From M3007 sp964539805 (GTDB lineage: Bacteria > Bacteroidota > Bacteroidia > Chitinophagales > Saprospiraceae): a DNA stretch of 64,000 nt. The translations under genes were made by a program, and so were the position numbers. Within the stretch, counting starts at the first letter, position 1. The number at the start of each line of letters is the position of its first letter. The stretch covers positions 62,001 to 126,000 of the forward strand of contig CAZIKN010000002.1 of NCBI GenBank assembly GCA_964539805.1. The letters run 5' to 3'. Positions 52,930-61,848 of this stretch are shown here, piece by piece. Under the pieces are notes generated by a model. That model saw nothing but the letters and a program-made list of their open reading frames with translations, ran no database searches and was not told where the DNA came from.

Positions 52930-53796
52930 TTGCTCCCTCTACCGCTCCACCAACACATCACTACCCAGAAGGGAATTACGATTGTGCATGACCGCCCCAT
53001 AACGGGAGGCGATATCAATCGCGCTGCGCTGCTTACCTGTAAAGATGGCCGCCAACTGTTCATTAAATACAATAAGGGCGAGCACGCTACGGACATGTTG
53101 CGCACCGAGCTGCTCGGACTGACCCTTTTGGGCGCATCAAAAGTTATTGGTGTGCCCAAAACTTTAGGGCACGATGAAGCCCCGGAGGATTGGGCCTATT
53201 TGCTTATGGAATACGTGGTTTCTGGCCACAAAAGCCGTTTTTTTTGGGCGGATTTCGGGCGCTCCCTGGCTGCCATGCATGGCAGCACCGCTGAGCGGTT
53301 TGGGTTTGGGCATGACAATTACATTGGTACATTGCCACAATCCAATACAAGGCATGATTCCTGGGCAGATTTTTACACGGAAGAGCGTTTGATGCCTCAA
53401 GTCAGTATGGCCATGGGAAAAGCTGGGTTTGGAACAAATGAATTAACCCAAATGGAAGCCCTTTGCAAAAGGCTAAACGAAATTTGTCCCAATGAGGCCC
53501 CTGCCCTTATTCATGGTGATTTGTGGAGCGGTAATTTTTTGTGCGATGAAAACAGTAAACCCGTACTTATAGATCCGGCGGCCTGTTATGCGCACCGTGA
53601 AATGGATATTGCCATGACCCGGCTTTTCGGCGGCTTCGAGCCCCTGTTTTACAGCAATTATGAAGAAAGTTATCCTCTTGAGCCAGGGTTTGAGCATAGG
53701 ATGGAGTTGTATCAATTGTATTACCTATTGGTTCATTTCAATATTTTTGGTGGAGAATATTTGCATCAGGTAAAACAGATTTTGAAGCGATTTTAA
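52930..53796 (+). CDS. Fructosamine kinase family protein
   Basis: A 288-residue kinase of the fructosamine-3-kinase/YniA family, which phosphorylates sugar amines on glycated proteins or small molecules and so starts their repair. Seen: the GGDINRAALLTCKDGRQLFI strand with the ATP-contact Lys, WAYLLMEYVVSG hinge, and the catalytic PALIHGDLWSGNFLCDENSK (HGDLWSGN) followed by VLIDPAACYAHREMDIAMTR with the metal-binding Asp. No ATG precedes; the start appears to be TTG at 52930. It is 24 bp after the TolC-like gene. Confidence 0.85.
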   Translation: MLPLPLHQHITTQKGITIVHDRPITGGDINRAALLTCKDGRQLFIKYNKGEHATDMLRTELLGLTLLGASKVIGVPKTLGHDEAPEDWAYLLMEYVVSGHKSRFFWADFGRSLAAMHGSTAERFGFGHDNYIGTLPQSNTRHDSWADFYTEERLMPQVSMAMGKAGFGTNELTQMEALCKRLNEICPNEAPALIHGDLWSGNFLCDENSKPVLIDPAACYAHREMDIAMTRLFGGFEPLFYSNYEESYPLEPGFEHRMELYQLYYLLVHFNIFGGEYLHQVKQILKRF

Positions 53797-53984
53797 GCGA
53801 CGAGAAACCTAGCCAGATGGGAAAAGCAACAGCCAAACCCGTCAAAGTCTTTTTGAAAGACCACTAATTGGCCTCTTCTTTTTACGCGCATTCACCATAC
53901 TTCTTTGCCATTTTGTCTAAACTGGTATTTATTCACCAAATGTCCTTCTACATTTGCGCTGTTTTTCAAAATAATAAAAAATTC

Positions 53985-56543
53985 ATGTTTCAAAAATTTC
54001 TACTCGTACTTGTCCTCTGTGTAATTGGGCTGAGTACCCCGGCACTTCAGGCACAAAAAAAGCGTGATAAAAAAGATGATGCGCCCAAAAACATGCCTAT
54101 GCCTGCAGCTACGGCAGCAAAAGACAGCGTTGCGCCAAAGCCTTCGGATAAAACAAGTGACAAGGCTGCAGACAAAAAGAAAACAGGGCCTCAACCCTAC
54201 GGTGAAGTCATCACAGCCAAAGCAAGCACTATGAAAGGTTTGTTTTGGGTACACAAATTGGAAGACAAATATTACTTTGAAATTCCTGATAGTCTTTTGG
54301 GCCGAGACATCATAACGGTGACCCGCATTGCCAAGACCGCCACGGGTGCCGGTTACGGTGGCGAAGAACTCAATCGCCAGGTGGTTCGTTTTGAAAAAGC
54401 TCCGGGTGATAAAATCTTGATTCGTGCGGTTGGATTTTACAATGTTAGCCCGGATAGTTCCAAGGCTATTTTCCAGGCAGTGGCCAACTCCAACGTTGAT
54501 CCCATTGTAGCTGCCTTTGAGGTAAAAGCTTATCATGACAAAACTGCTGCTGTGATTGAAGTGACTGATTTCTTTAAGGACAACAGTCAGATCATTTCCC
54601 TGCAACCATTTTTCAAGCAGCGCTATCGGATTGGCGAACTGCAAAAGGATAAGAGCTATGTGCAGAGCATAAGGACTTACCCTATCAATACGGAGATCCG
54701 TACGGTAAAGACCTTCAGTATCAGTGCTCCGCCCTTGAAACCATCCGCCACCTTTGATCCATTTGAGCCGGTAACCATACCTGCTGCAGTGGATGCCGGA
54801 GTGGTTACTTTTGAAATCAACACCTCCATGCTTTTGTTGCCCAAAAAACCAATGCGCGGACGCATTTTTGATCCACGTGTAGGATATTTTGCTACAGGAT
54901 ATACTTCTTTTGAAGAAAATTCACAGCGCACGGAGAATGTTTCCTTGGCGGTGCGCTGGCGCCTGGAAGCAAAAAATGATCAGGACGCAGCAAGACAACA
55001 GCGCGGTGAACTCATAGAGCCTGCCAAGCCCATCGTATTTTATATTGATCCTGCCACACCACAAATATGGCGTGAGCACCTGAAAAAAGGCATTGAGGAT
55101 TGGCAGCCTGCATTCGAGCAGGCGGGCTGGAAAAATGCCATATTGGCACGGGATTGGCCTGAAAATGATAGCACTATGAGCCTTGAAGATGCGCGTTTTT
55201 CCGCGCTGCGCTATTTTGCGTCCGACATTGAAAATGCCTATGGGCCCAATGTCAGTGACCCGCGCTCGGGTGAAATATTGGAAAGCCACATCGGCTGGTA
55301 TCACAATGTGATGAAACTGCTCAAAAAATGGTACTCCACACAAGCTGCTGCAGTGGACCCTCGCGCTCGCAAAAACGAGTTTGAAGAAAGCCTTATGGGG
55401 GATTTGGTTCGCTTTGTGGCTGCCCATGAAGTAGGGCACACCCTTGGTTTGCGCCATAATTTTGGGGCCAGCAATGCTACCCCTGTAGAAAAGCTCCGGG
55501 ACAAAGCATTTATGGATGCCAACGGGCATACTTCTTCCATTATGGATTATGCGCGCTTTAACTACGTGGCCCAACCCGAAGATGGGGTTACTAACTTGTT
55601 CCCGCGCGTAGGAGATTATGACAAATGGGCTATTGAATGGGCTTATAAACCAATATTTAATACCCCTGATGCCGAAGCCGACAAAAAGATTTTGAACCGC
55701 TGGTATTTGGATAAAGCCGCACAAAACCCACGTTTGCGCTTCCTCACAGAATCCAACCCCTATGATCCGCGCGCTCAAAATGAGGATTTGGGCGATAATG
55801 CCATGATCGCTTCAGAGTACGGTATTCGCAACCTGAAGCGCATTATACCCAATCTGCCGGAATGGACCAAAGAAGAAGCGGAAGATTTTGACTACGTAAA
55901 AGAAATGTATGGCAGCTGTTTTGACCAGTATCGCCGATATGTAGGCCATGTAACCAAATGGGTGGGTGGAATATTTGAAACACCCAAAACCTCGGATCAG
56001 CAAGGAGGAGTTTACGAACCTGCCCCAACGGCCTTGCAAAAAGATGCGGTTGCCTGGTTGCATCGTCATCTTTTCCAAACGCCCAACTGGCTCCTGGATA
56101 GCAAGGTATTGCCCCTTATACGCCCTGATCAGGGGGTGTCGGCACTTACAGCCCTCCAAGCCTCTACCATTGATCGCTTACTGGAGTCCTCACGCCTTTT
56201 ACGGATGATCGAGACAAAAGCCAGTTTCCCAAATGCTTATGGTATATATGAACTTTTCGATGATTTGCGCAACGGTATTTGTTCGGAATGGCGCACAGGT
56301 GAATCCATCAGTGTGTATCGCCGCAACCTTCAAAAAGCATTGGTAGAGAAGGTAATCGCTGTAAGCAAAGCAACAGACAATGACAGCAAGCGTTCGGATA
56401 TTCTATCTGCTGCAAGAGGTAATTTAACTACCATGAGAACCACATTGCGTGCTGCTTTGCCTCGGGTAACGGATCGGGCAAGCCGTTTCCATCTTGAAGA
56501 TTGCTTGGCGCGTATTGAAAAAGCGTTGGATATAGAAAAATGA
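53985..56543 (+). CDS. Zinc-dependent metalloprotease, DUF5117/DUF4953 type
   Basis: An 852-residue exported protein. Signal peptide to about residue 24, then an Lys/Asp/Ala-rich linker, a DUF5118/DUF5117-type region (about 75-400: LFWVHKLEDKYYFEIPDSLL, AVIEVTDFFKDNSQIISLQP), and the metzincin-like catalytic part with HEVGHTLGLRHNFGAS (HExxHxxGxxH; about 485) and the following SSIMDYARFNYVAQP Met-turn, then a helical DUF4953 C-terminus. The family occurs in Bacteroidota; its substrate is unknown. ATG at 53985 begins the signal; a longer frame from 53868 lacks signal character. A palindromic element follows immediately. Confidence 0.88.
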   Translation: MFQKFLLVLVLCVIGLSTPALQAQKKRDKKDDAPKNMPMPAATAAKDSVAPKPSDKTSDKAADKKKTGPQPYGEVITAKASTMKGLFWVHKLEDKYYFEIPDSLLGRDIITVTRIAKTATGAGYGGEELNRQVVRFEKAPGDKILIRAVGFYNVSPDSSKAIFQAVANSNVDPIVAAFEVKAYHDKTAAVIEVTDFFKDNSQIISLQPFFKQRYRIGELQKDKSYVQSIRTYPINTEIRTVKTFSISAPPLKPSATFDPFEPVTIPAAVDAGVVTFEINTSMLLLPKKPMRGRIFDPRVGYFATGYTSFEENSQRTENVSLAVRWRLEAKNDQDAARQQRGELIEPAKPIVFYIDPATPQIWREHLKKGIEDWQPAFEQAGWKNAILARDWPENDSTMSLEDARFSALRYFASDIENAYGPNVSDPRSGEILESHIGWYHNVMKLLKKWYSTQAAAVDPRARKNEFEESLMGDLVRFVAAHEVGHTLGLRHNFGASNATPVEKLRDKAFMDANGHTSSIMDYARFNYVAQPEDGVTNLFPRVGDYDKWAIEWAYKPIFNTPDAEADKKILNRWYLDKAAQNPRLRFLTESNPYDPRAQNEDLGDNAMIASEYGIRNLKRIIPNLPEWTKEEAEDFDYVKEMYGSCFDQYRRYVGHVTKWVGGIFETPKTSDQQGGVYEPAPTALQKDAVAWLHRHLFQTPNWLLDSKVLPLIRPDQGVSALTALQASTIDRLLESSRLLRMIETKASFPNAYGIYELFDDLRNGICSEWRTGESISVYRRNLQKALVEKVIAVSKATDNDSKRSDILSAARGNLTTMRTTLRAALPRVTDRASRFHLEDCLARIEKALDIEK

Positions 56544-56547
56544 TAGT

Positions 56548-56640
56548 AGCATGTCTGGGATTTTCCCGCTTGGCCCAAAACGGCTCTTTTTTCAGCATTT
56601 TTATCGTTTTTGACTCAAGCGGGAAAATCCCAGACATGCT
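56548..56640. repeat. Palindromic repeat element, short copy (93 bp)
   Basis: The two ends are perfect 24-bp inverted repeats: 56548-56571 and 56617-56640, starting AGCATGTCTGGGATTTTCCC and ending with its complement. The middle is a shorter version of the copy at 41428: the part from GGCTCTTTTTTCAGCATTTT to TCGTTTTTGACTCAAG matches, with about 65 bp missing. It fills the gap between two convergent genes, ending two bases from the stop of the haloperoxidase-like gene, so it may also act as a two-way terminator. Confidence 0.88.
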
Positions 56641-56641
56641 C

Positions 56642-58021
56642 TTAATTATACACGCTCAGGTTTCTATTATATATGTTGAGGTCGGAAATTTTCTCTCCGA
56701 TTATAGTACCTACCCGCAACCCTTCCTCCACGTCCATTCGGTAATGTACACCCAAGTAAAGCCGGGACAATGAACTCTCTTTGGCCATTTCCCCAAACGA
56801 TTTAAAATGGCGGGGCACACCCAAAAATTCTTTGCGGCCTTCATGAGTTCGGTCGGTGATAGGGAAGTTGTTCCCCAACTGCCGTGTCAATATTGCCGCT
56901 GCGGCCGCTGCAAAACCAGCATGGCCTGAGGGGTATGCTGGGAAGCCCGGTGCCTCATGCAAGGGAGTCCAACTGGCATCAACGCTTTTTTTGATATATG
57001 CTTCCGGGCGTTGTACGCAATGGGTATATTTTTCCTGCCAAACTTTGACACTCGTATCATTTAAGGCTAATCCGATTTTCAAAAGCGTTTCGAGCGCTTT
57101 GGGAAGGGAACAGCCATTGCTTTTAAGGGCTTGGCAAGATATGGATATCCATCTGCTGGCGGCACAGATGGATACACCAGGGGCATCATCGCTCCAAAAT
57201 TCCGCAATCCAGCGCTTTTCTTCCGTCATGGGGATAGAAAGAGAATAGACCTCCATGGCTTGTGCAAAAAAATCAGATCCTACTTTTTCCGAAAAGGGCA
57301 CAGGCAGATGATCAGGGTTTTGAGCCGGGTTGACGATAAAAGTTCTGGACTTTCCCCAATAGGGCAACAGTGGTGGCATAGGATGGTCCGGGGAAATGCT
57401 CCATTGCCCAGGACCGGAGGGTGGCTGATAGCTGCGGTCGTAATTGTACAAATAGGCTTCATGCCCAATGGAGTCAGTTGCAGACCAGAAAAAAATGGAA
57501 TCAGCCACAGCACGACCCAGCTGCTCGGCGGCCGCTATGTCGCTCAAGGCGTATTTTTGCTTGAAAAGCTGATCAAAGTGCGATGCGAGCTTGCGATATT
57601 GTTGTTGTACATTTCTGTTTGTGTGAGGGAAGAAGTGTTTGATCATGGTAAAGTATGTTGCGTTTAGTGCAACATCTACCAAAAAACCCTCCTGATAAGA
57701 TCGTTGTGGAAGATGAAGCCCGGCAAGTTTTGCTTCCAAACTCAAGGCGTCCTTAAAAGCAGGAATGCTGCTTTCCCATGCCGCGAGGCCCATATATGCG
57801 AACATACGGGCGCTTACCGGAGGACGATACCCCTCGGAGCGCTGGCTGATGTGCAACAACTGATCTTGCCATTGATATACCACATCCAATGCACAGTCTT
57901 GATATGGTGGAAAGGGTTTTTTTGAACTAAAGCAATGCCAAATACCAGTTACCAGAAGGGTAATGGCAAGAGCTGAATACAAAAATGAACGAACCATTTT
58001 AGGCATTTGCAATGTCATCAT
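56642..58021 (-). CDS. Vanadium-dependent haloperoxidase/PAP2-like protein (copy 1)
   Basis: A 459-residue membrane-anchored or exported protein. An uncleaved or signal-like hydrophobic segment lies at residues 12-29 (FLYSALAITLLVTGIWHC). The active-site pattern is that of vanadium-dependent haloperoxidases and PAP2 phosphatases: K-x6-R-P in EKYTHCVQRPEAYI, PAYPSGHAGFAAAA, and SRLYLGVHYRMDVEEG with the last His. Related enzymes use vanadate to oxidise halide or hydrolyse phosphate; the cofactor is not known here. It overlaps the end of the histidine kinase gene by 4 bp (ATGA), so it is the third gene of a response regulator/kinase operon. Its paralogue lies at 60343. Confidence 0.8.
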   Translation of the reverse strand: MMTLQMPKMVRSFLYSALAITLLVTGIWHCFSSKKPFPPYQDCALDVVYQWQDQLLHISQRSEGYRPPVSARMFAYMGLAAWESSIPAFKDALSLEAKLAGLHLPQRSYQEGFLVDVALNATYFTMIKHFFPHTNRNVQQQYRKLASHFDQLFKQKYALSDIAAAEQLGRAVADSIFFWSATDSIGHEAYLYNYDRSYQPPSGPGQWSISPDHPMPPLLPYWGKSRTFIVNPAQNPDHLPVPFSEKVGSDFFAQAMEVYSLSIPMTEEKRWIAEFWSDDAPGVSICAASRWISISCQALKSNGCSLPKALETLLKIGLALNDTSVKVWQEKYTHCVQRPEAYIKKSVDASWTPLHEAPGFPAYPSGHAGFAAAAAAILTRQLGNNFPITDRTHEGRKEFLGVPRHFKSFGEMAKESSLSRLYLGVHYRMDVEEGLRVGTIIGEKISDLNIYNRNLSVYN

Positions 58022-59439
58022 TCTATGTTTCTTTGCGAATAATCAGATAAAACGGGCAGGCGAGATGGGGTAGTTTTTTTATCATGCCCGGGGAAAATCA
58101 ACCTGAAGTTTACTCCTTCCTTCGGATTGGAATCTACTTCTATATCAATATGATGCAGTTTTAAGATGCTATATACCAAAGATAGCCCAATGCCCGAACC
58201 CTTCTGCTTAATATGCCTATTGCTGCGGTAAAAAGGCTTGAAAATATGTGGCAGATCATTTTTGGGAATGCCGTCTCCTGTATTGCGCACTTCAATGCAG
58301 GGTCTGTTGTGTGCATCAAAAAAGATGCTTGCGCTGACGGTATGGTCAGGGGAGTACTTGCATCCGTTGTCAAAGAGATTGATCAGGGCCAATCGGAGCA
58401 AGGCCTCATTGCCTAAAGCGCAAATTTGCTCTTCCTGCTCGGGTAACTCACGAATTTCTACCTTAACAGTGTAAATCGGGTTTGTTTTGAGCATTGTGTC
58501 ACGGGTTTGATAAAGCAGTTCATCAAGGCGCACATCAGAAAACAGGACATTTTCTGCCTCTGAATGGATTTTTGCCAATTGTAGCAGCTTATCTGCGGTA
58601 GCGGATATGATTTGGACATCTTCATGCAAAGATGCCAGTACTCGTTTGTAATCTTCAGTATCCTTACATTGTTGTTGCGCCCATTGCAATTGGGCATTCA
58701 TGGCCGCTAATGGATTTTTCAATTCATGCGAAACGTTGGATATGAAGTTCCTTTGTGTAAGAAAAGCATCCTCAATGCGCTCCAACAGGCGATTAATAAT
58801 ATCAGCGAGGTGGGAAATTTCATCGTGCTGGTTACCCCCTTTCAGTCGGCGACTTAAATCAGATGGCAAGATGCCATTTACCTCACTCATCATGCGGGAA
58901 AAAGGCAACAAAGCCTGGCCAGCATAAAACCACCCCCCCGCAGCCACAGCACAGATAACAATAAAAAAGGTAAGCAAAAGGATGTTGCGAAGCTGGTGCA
59001 GCTTGCTGCGGTCTGGCACATCTTGTGAAACAACAAGATAGGGCCTGCCAGAGTTGGCCCGTACCATTGCCCCAAAAGCTTTTGATTTTTGCAAGGACAG
59101 GCGGGCATCGCCCTGCTTCTTAATATCCAACAGTACGTTCAAGGGGAAAATGGCCGTTTGTGGATTTAACGAAAAAACACAACGCAACGAATCGTCAAAA
59201 ATAGAGGTATTTTCTAAGGTTGGTAAGATATTTATGCCGGAGGTAGCCGTAATTGGGCGCAGGTCCTCCTCATGCCGGAGTACCATTTCTGCGGTCATGC
59301 GAGCCTTACTCTCCAATAAGGTGAAAAACTCATTTTCAACATGCCGTTCAAAACGCTCATATATGAAAAACAGGGCAAGTGTGAAAATGCCAGCGGTAAG
59401 AAAAATGAATTGTAGGGCTAAGCGGCTGCGAATTTTCAT
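58018..59439 (-). CDS. Two-component sensor histidine kinase
   Basis: A 473-residue membrane kinase. Two membrane helices (LQFIFLTAGIFTLALFFIY near the start and ILLLTFFIVICAVAAGGWFY near 155-175) enclose an outside sensing domain of about 125 residues. Then come a HAMP-like linker (SRMMSEVNGILPSDLSRRL), HisKA with the phospho-acceptor NVSHELKNPLAAMNAQL, and the HATPase parts: ALINLFDNGCKYSPDH (N box), GDGIPKNDLPHIFKPFYRSN (G1/F) and GSGIGLSLVYSILKLHHI (G2). It is 21 bp downstream of the response regulator and runs by an ATGA overlap into the haloperoxidase-like gene. Signal unknown. Confidence 0.93.
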   Translation of the reverse strand: MKIRSRLALQFIFLTAGIFTLALFFIYERFERHVENEFFTLLESKARMTAEMVLRHEEDLRPITATSGINILPTLENTSIFDDSLRCVFSLNPQTAIFPLNVLLDIKKQGDARLSLQKSKAFGAMVRANSGRPYLVVSQDVPDRSKLHQLRNILLLTFFIVICAVAAGGWFYAGQALLPFSRMMSEVNGILPSDLSRRLKGGNQHDEISHLADIINRLLERIEDAFLTQRNFISNVSHELKNPLAAMNAQLQWAQQQCKDTEDYKRVLASLHEDVQIISATADKLLQLAKIHSEAENVLFSDVRLDELLYQTRDTMLKTNPIYTVKVEIRELPEQEEQICALGNEALLRLALINLFDNGCKYSPDHTVSASIFFDAHNRPCIEVRNTGDGIPKNDLPHIFKPFYRSNRHIKQKGSGIGLSLVYSILKLHHIDIEVDSNPKEGVNFRLIFPGHDKKTTPSRLPVLSDYSQRNIE

Positions 59440-59460
59440 GCTTGGGTCAGCTTAAATGAA

Positions 59461-60147
59461 TCAGCGAGGCGGTTCTGCAGATATGATATAACCTGTGCCA
59501 AAATGGGTATGGATGAGCTTGGGCGAGAACCCTTTGTCAACCTTGCTTCTGATGTAATTGACATATACTTCAATGACGTTCGTATTGATTTCCACATCAA
59601 TATTCCAAACATTTTCCAGAATCTCCGTTTTGGATATTACCCGTCCCTGATGGCGCATCAAATATTGCAGCAAGGCAAATTCTCGCGGGGTAAGCGATAT
59701 TTTTACCCCTGCCCGCCAAACCTCGTGGCTGTCACAATTGAGTTCAAGATCGGCATAAAACAGCTTGTTTGATGTAAGTCCCTTTTGGGAGTGTCGCCGT
59801 GACAACGCTTGCAAACGCGCCAGTAATTCCTGTAAGTCAAAAGGCTTCGCCATATAGTCATCCGCTCCGGCATTTAGCCCGGTAACTTTGTCTTCCGGCT
59901 GGCTTAAGGCAGAAAGCAAAAGCAATGGTGTCGTTTTCCCCTGTTTTCTCAGGGCAATGCTCAGGTCAATCCCATTGATGCCGGGCATAATGACATCACT
60001 CACAATAACATCATATTCATGCTGAAGGGAATAGGCCAATCCATCCTCACCATTGGCACAACAATCCACCTTTATCTGGTGGGTTTCCAGAAAAGCACTA
60101 ATGACCTGGGCCGTTTTAGGCTCGTCTTCTATGAGCAAAATATTCAT
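59461..60147 (-). CDS. OmpR-family response regulator
   Basis: A 228-residue response regulator. The receiver domain has the acidic start MNILLIEDEPKTAQV, the phospho-acceptor Asp in YDVIVSDVIMPGINGI, LLLLSALSQPEDK and DDYMAKPFDLQELLARLQAL with the conserved Lys. The output domain is a winged helix: LTPREFALLQYLMRHQGRVI, SKTEILENVWNIDVEINTNV and EVYVNYIRSKVDKGF, with IHTHFGTGYII at the end. It leads the operon with the kinase and the haloperoxidase-like gene. Promoter-like TACTTTTG lies 12 bp upstream. It probably binds its own promoter region and possibly the divergent gap to 60343. Confidence 0.94.
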   Translation of the reverse strand: MNILLIEDEPKTAQVISAFLETHQIKVDCCANGEDGLAYSLQHEYDVIVSDVIMPGINGIDLSIALRKQGKTTPLLLLSALSQPEDKVTGLNAGADDYMAKPFDLQELLARLQALSRRHSQKGLTSNKLFYADLELNCDSHEVWRAGVKISLTPREFALLQYLMRHQGRVISKTEILENVWNIDVEINTNVIEVYVNYIRSKVDKGFSPKLIHTHFGTGYIISAEPPR

Positions 60148-60158
60148 GTTTAAAGATA

Positions 60159-60166
60159 CAAAAGTA
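60159..60166 (-). promoter_or_regulatory. -7 box for the two-component/haloperoxidase operon
   Basis: On the minus strand TACTTTTG lies 12 bp before the ATG of the response regulator gene. The gap to the divergent gene at 60343 is 195 bp and is the likely control region for both units; no repeated operator-like motif was recognised in it. Confidence 0.3.
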
Positions 60167-60342
60167 TAACTATTGCGAAGGAAAGTTGTGTTTTTAAGCG
60201 AAAAAGCGTGTCAATCGTCAAAACTTATGAAATTCTTATCTTGTTCTAAGAACTGATCATGGACAATGGATAGACATTTGCATGATTATTGGTATTCCCG
60301 TATCAAAATTTTAACAGCAATCAAGCATTAAATTTAATTTCA

Positions 60343-61731
60343 ATGAAAGTTTTCAACAAATTACGCTTTTCGGTTATTGCTTTACTCTTGGGTGTGTTCC
60401 TCGTCATGTCCTGTAACAACAAAGACGAAGTAGTATCATCGTCTGCAAAATTGCTCAGAGACTACGACTACAAAGTTGTACATGACTGGAATGAGGCCTT
60501 TTTGGAGGTGGAGCGTTATGCTGCCGGTTACCGCCCCGGCCCGGCACCCCGTGCTTTGGCCTACCTCGGTCTGGCCGCTTATGAGGCATGTATTAGCGCC
60601 ATGCCCGAATTCAATTCCTTGGCAAGTTTTCAGGTTGGCCTCAACATCCCAGGCATCGAAACTAATGCTGAATATCACTGGCCCACGGTTATCAATGCAA
60701 CTTATGGCTATCTGATGCCCAAATTTTTTGTAAATGTGCCAGCCGCCCAATTGCAAAAAATAGCCACAGTAAAAAACATCTATGAAAGCAAGGGCAAATC
60801 AGAAGTAAGTGCCGAAGTATTTGAACGTTCACAAAAATATGGCGAGGCTGTAGCTTCAGCCATCTGGGAGTATTCAAAAACAGATAAAGTAGGCCATGAC
60901 CACTACCTTGATCCGTTTCAGGGTTATGACTGGCAGGCAAGCTACAAAAAAGAAGGAGACTGGAAACCTACATTCCCGGGCCCCGGAAAACCAATGGGCG
61001 GCGTTTGGGGCGGTGCACGCGCCTTTGCCATCAATCAGCAAGAAAAGATCTGCCGCGCTCCTCTGAAATACAGCACCAGTACTATTTCTGAACTGTATGC
61101 ACAAGCACTTGAAGTGTATGCTCAAAACACCCCCACGCTTTCCTACGAAAACGAATGGATCGGGGAATATTGGAGTGATGACCTGCTTAACCTGACCTTT
61201 AGCCCCGGGCCTCGCTGGTTAGCAATCGGAGATCAGGTATTGGTGCTGGAGAAAAGCAGCCTTGAAACAGCGGTCTATATGACAGCAAAAGTAGGCTTGG
61301 CCTTGAATGACGCCTCTGTTGGCTGCTGGTTCTCCAAGTATTACTACAATGTTGAGCGCCCACAATCCTATATCAACCGTGTTATTGATCCTAAATGGAA
61401 GCCCGCTCTGTACAACCCTCTGACGGGCGAAGAGGGCGTTACCCCTTCCTTCCCGGCCTACCCATCAGGCCACTCTACCATGGGTGCCGCTGGAGCAGAA
61501 GCATTGGCAAGTATCTTTGGGTATGACTATGCCATGACCGACTACTGCCATAACAATCGCACAGAGTTTGAAGGCACACCACGTACTTTCTCCAGTTTCC
61601 TGGAAATGGCCGAGGAAAATGCCTGGTCGCGCGTTCCACTTGGGGTGCATTTTCGTATGGACTGCACAGAAGGGGTGCGTTTTGGATTGGCCATCGGCAG
61701 AAAAGTGAACAGCCTGCCCTGGAAAAAATAA
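60343..61731 (+). CDS. Vanadium-dependent haloperoxidase/PAP2-like lipoprotein (copy 2)
   Basis: A 462-residue paralogue of the gene at 56642. The start has a lipobox (LLLGVFLVMSC), so this copy is a lipoprotein. Shared motifs are in the same order: K-x6-R-P in SKYYYNVERPQSYI, PSFPAYPSGHSTMGAAGAEA, and SRVPLGVHFRMDCTEG. Other segments, such as VHDWNEAFLEVERYAAGYRP, resemble copy 1 (VYQWQDQLLHISQRSEGYRP). It is divergent from the two-component operon that holds copy 1, so the same regulator may control both. ATG at 60343 gives the lipobox at the right distance; the frame is open 18 codons upstream. Confidence 0.8.
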   Translation: MKVFNKLRFSVIALLLGVFLVMSCNNKDEVVSSSAKLLRDYDYKVVHDWNEAFLEVERYAAGYRPGPAPRALAYLGLAAYEACISAMPEFNSLASFQVGLNIPGIETNAEYHWPTVINATYGYLMPKFFVNVPAAQLQKIATVKNIYESKGKSEVSAEVFERSQKYGEAVASAIWEYSKTDKVGHDHYLDPFQGYDWQASYKKEGDWKPTFPGPGKPMGGVWGGARAFAINQQEKICRAPLKYSTSTISELYAQALEVYAQNTPTLSYENEWIGEYWSDDLLNLTFSPGPRWLAIGDQVLVLEKSSLETAVYMTAKVGLALNDASVGCWFSKYYYNVERPQSYINRVIDPKWKPALYNPLTGEEGVTPSFPAYPSGHSTMGAAGAEALASIFGYDYAMTDYCHNNRTEFEGTPRTFSSFLEMAEENAWSRVPLGVHFRMDCTEGVRFGLAIGRKVNSLPWKK

Positions 61732-61748
61732 ACCCCAATTTAGTTCAA

Positions 61749-61819
61749 TATAAATGGGTTAGGCTGTGGATTTGACTACTTTTCAAAAGTGGTCAAATCC
61801 ACAGCCTAACCCATTTATA
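61749..61819. repeat. 71-bp near-perfect palindrome
   Basis: Two arms of 35 bases (61749-61783 and 61785-61819) are reverse complements except for one T:G pair, which is a wobble in RNA. The left arm runs from TATAAATGGGTTAGGCTGTG to ACTTTT; only one base separates the arms. It lies 17 bp after the stop of the haloperoxidase-like gene and before the YwqK-like gene; no T tract follows. Could end or stabilise the transcript, or be a small palindromic element. Confidence 0.85.
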
Positions 61820-61848
61820 ATCACTTAATGTAGTGCAAATTACCTTCA

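Noticed and set aside
58921..58945. C7 run in the histidine kinase gene as a third contingency tract
   Set aside because: The frame is intact through it and the run is shorter.
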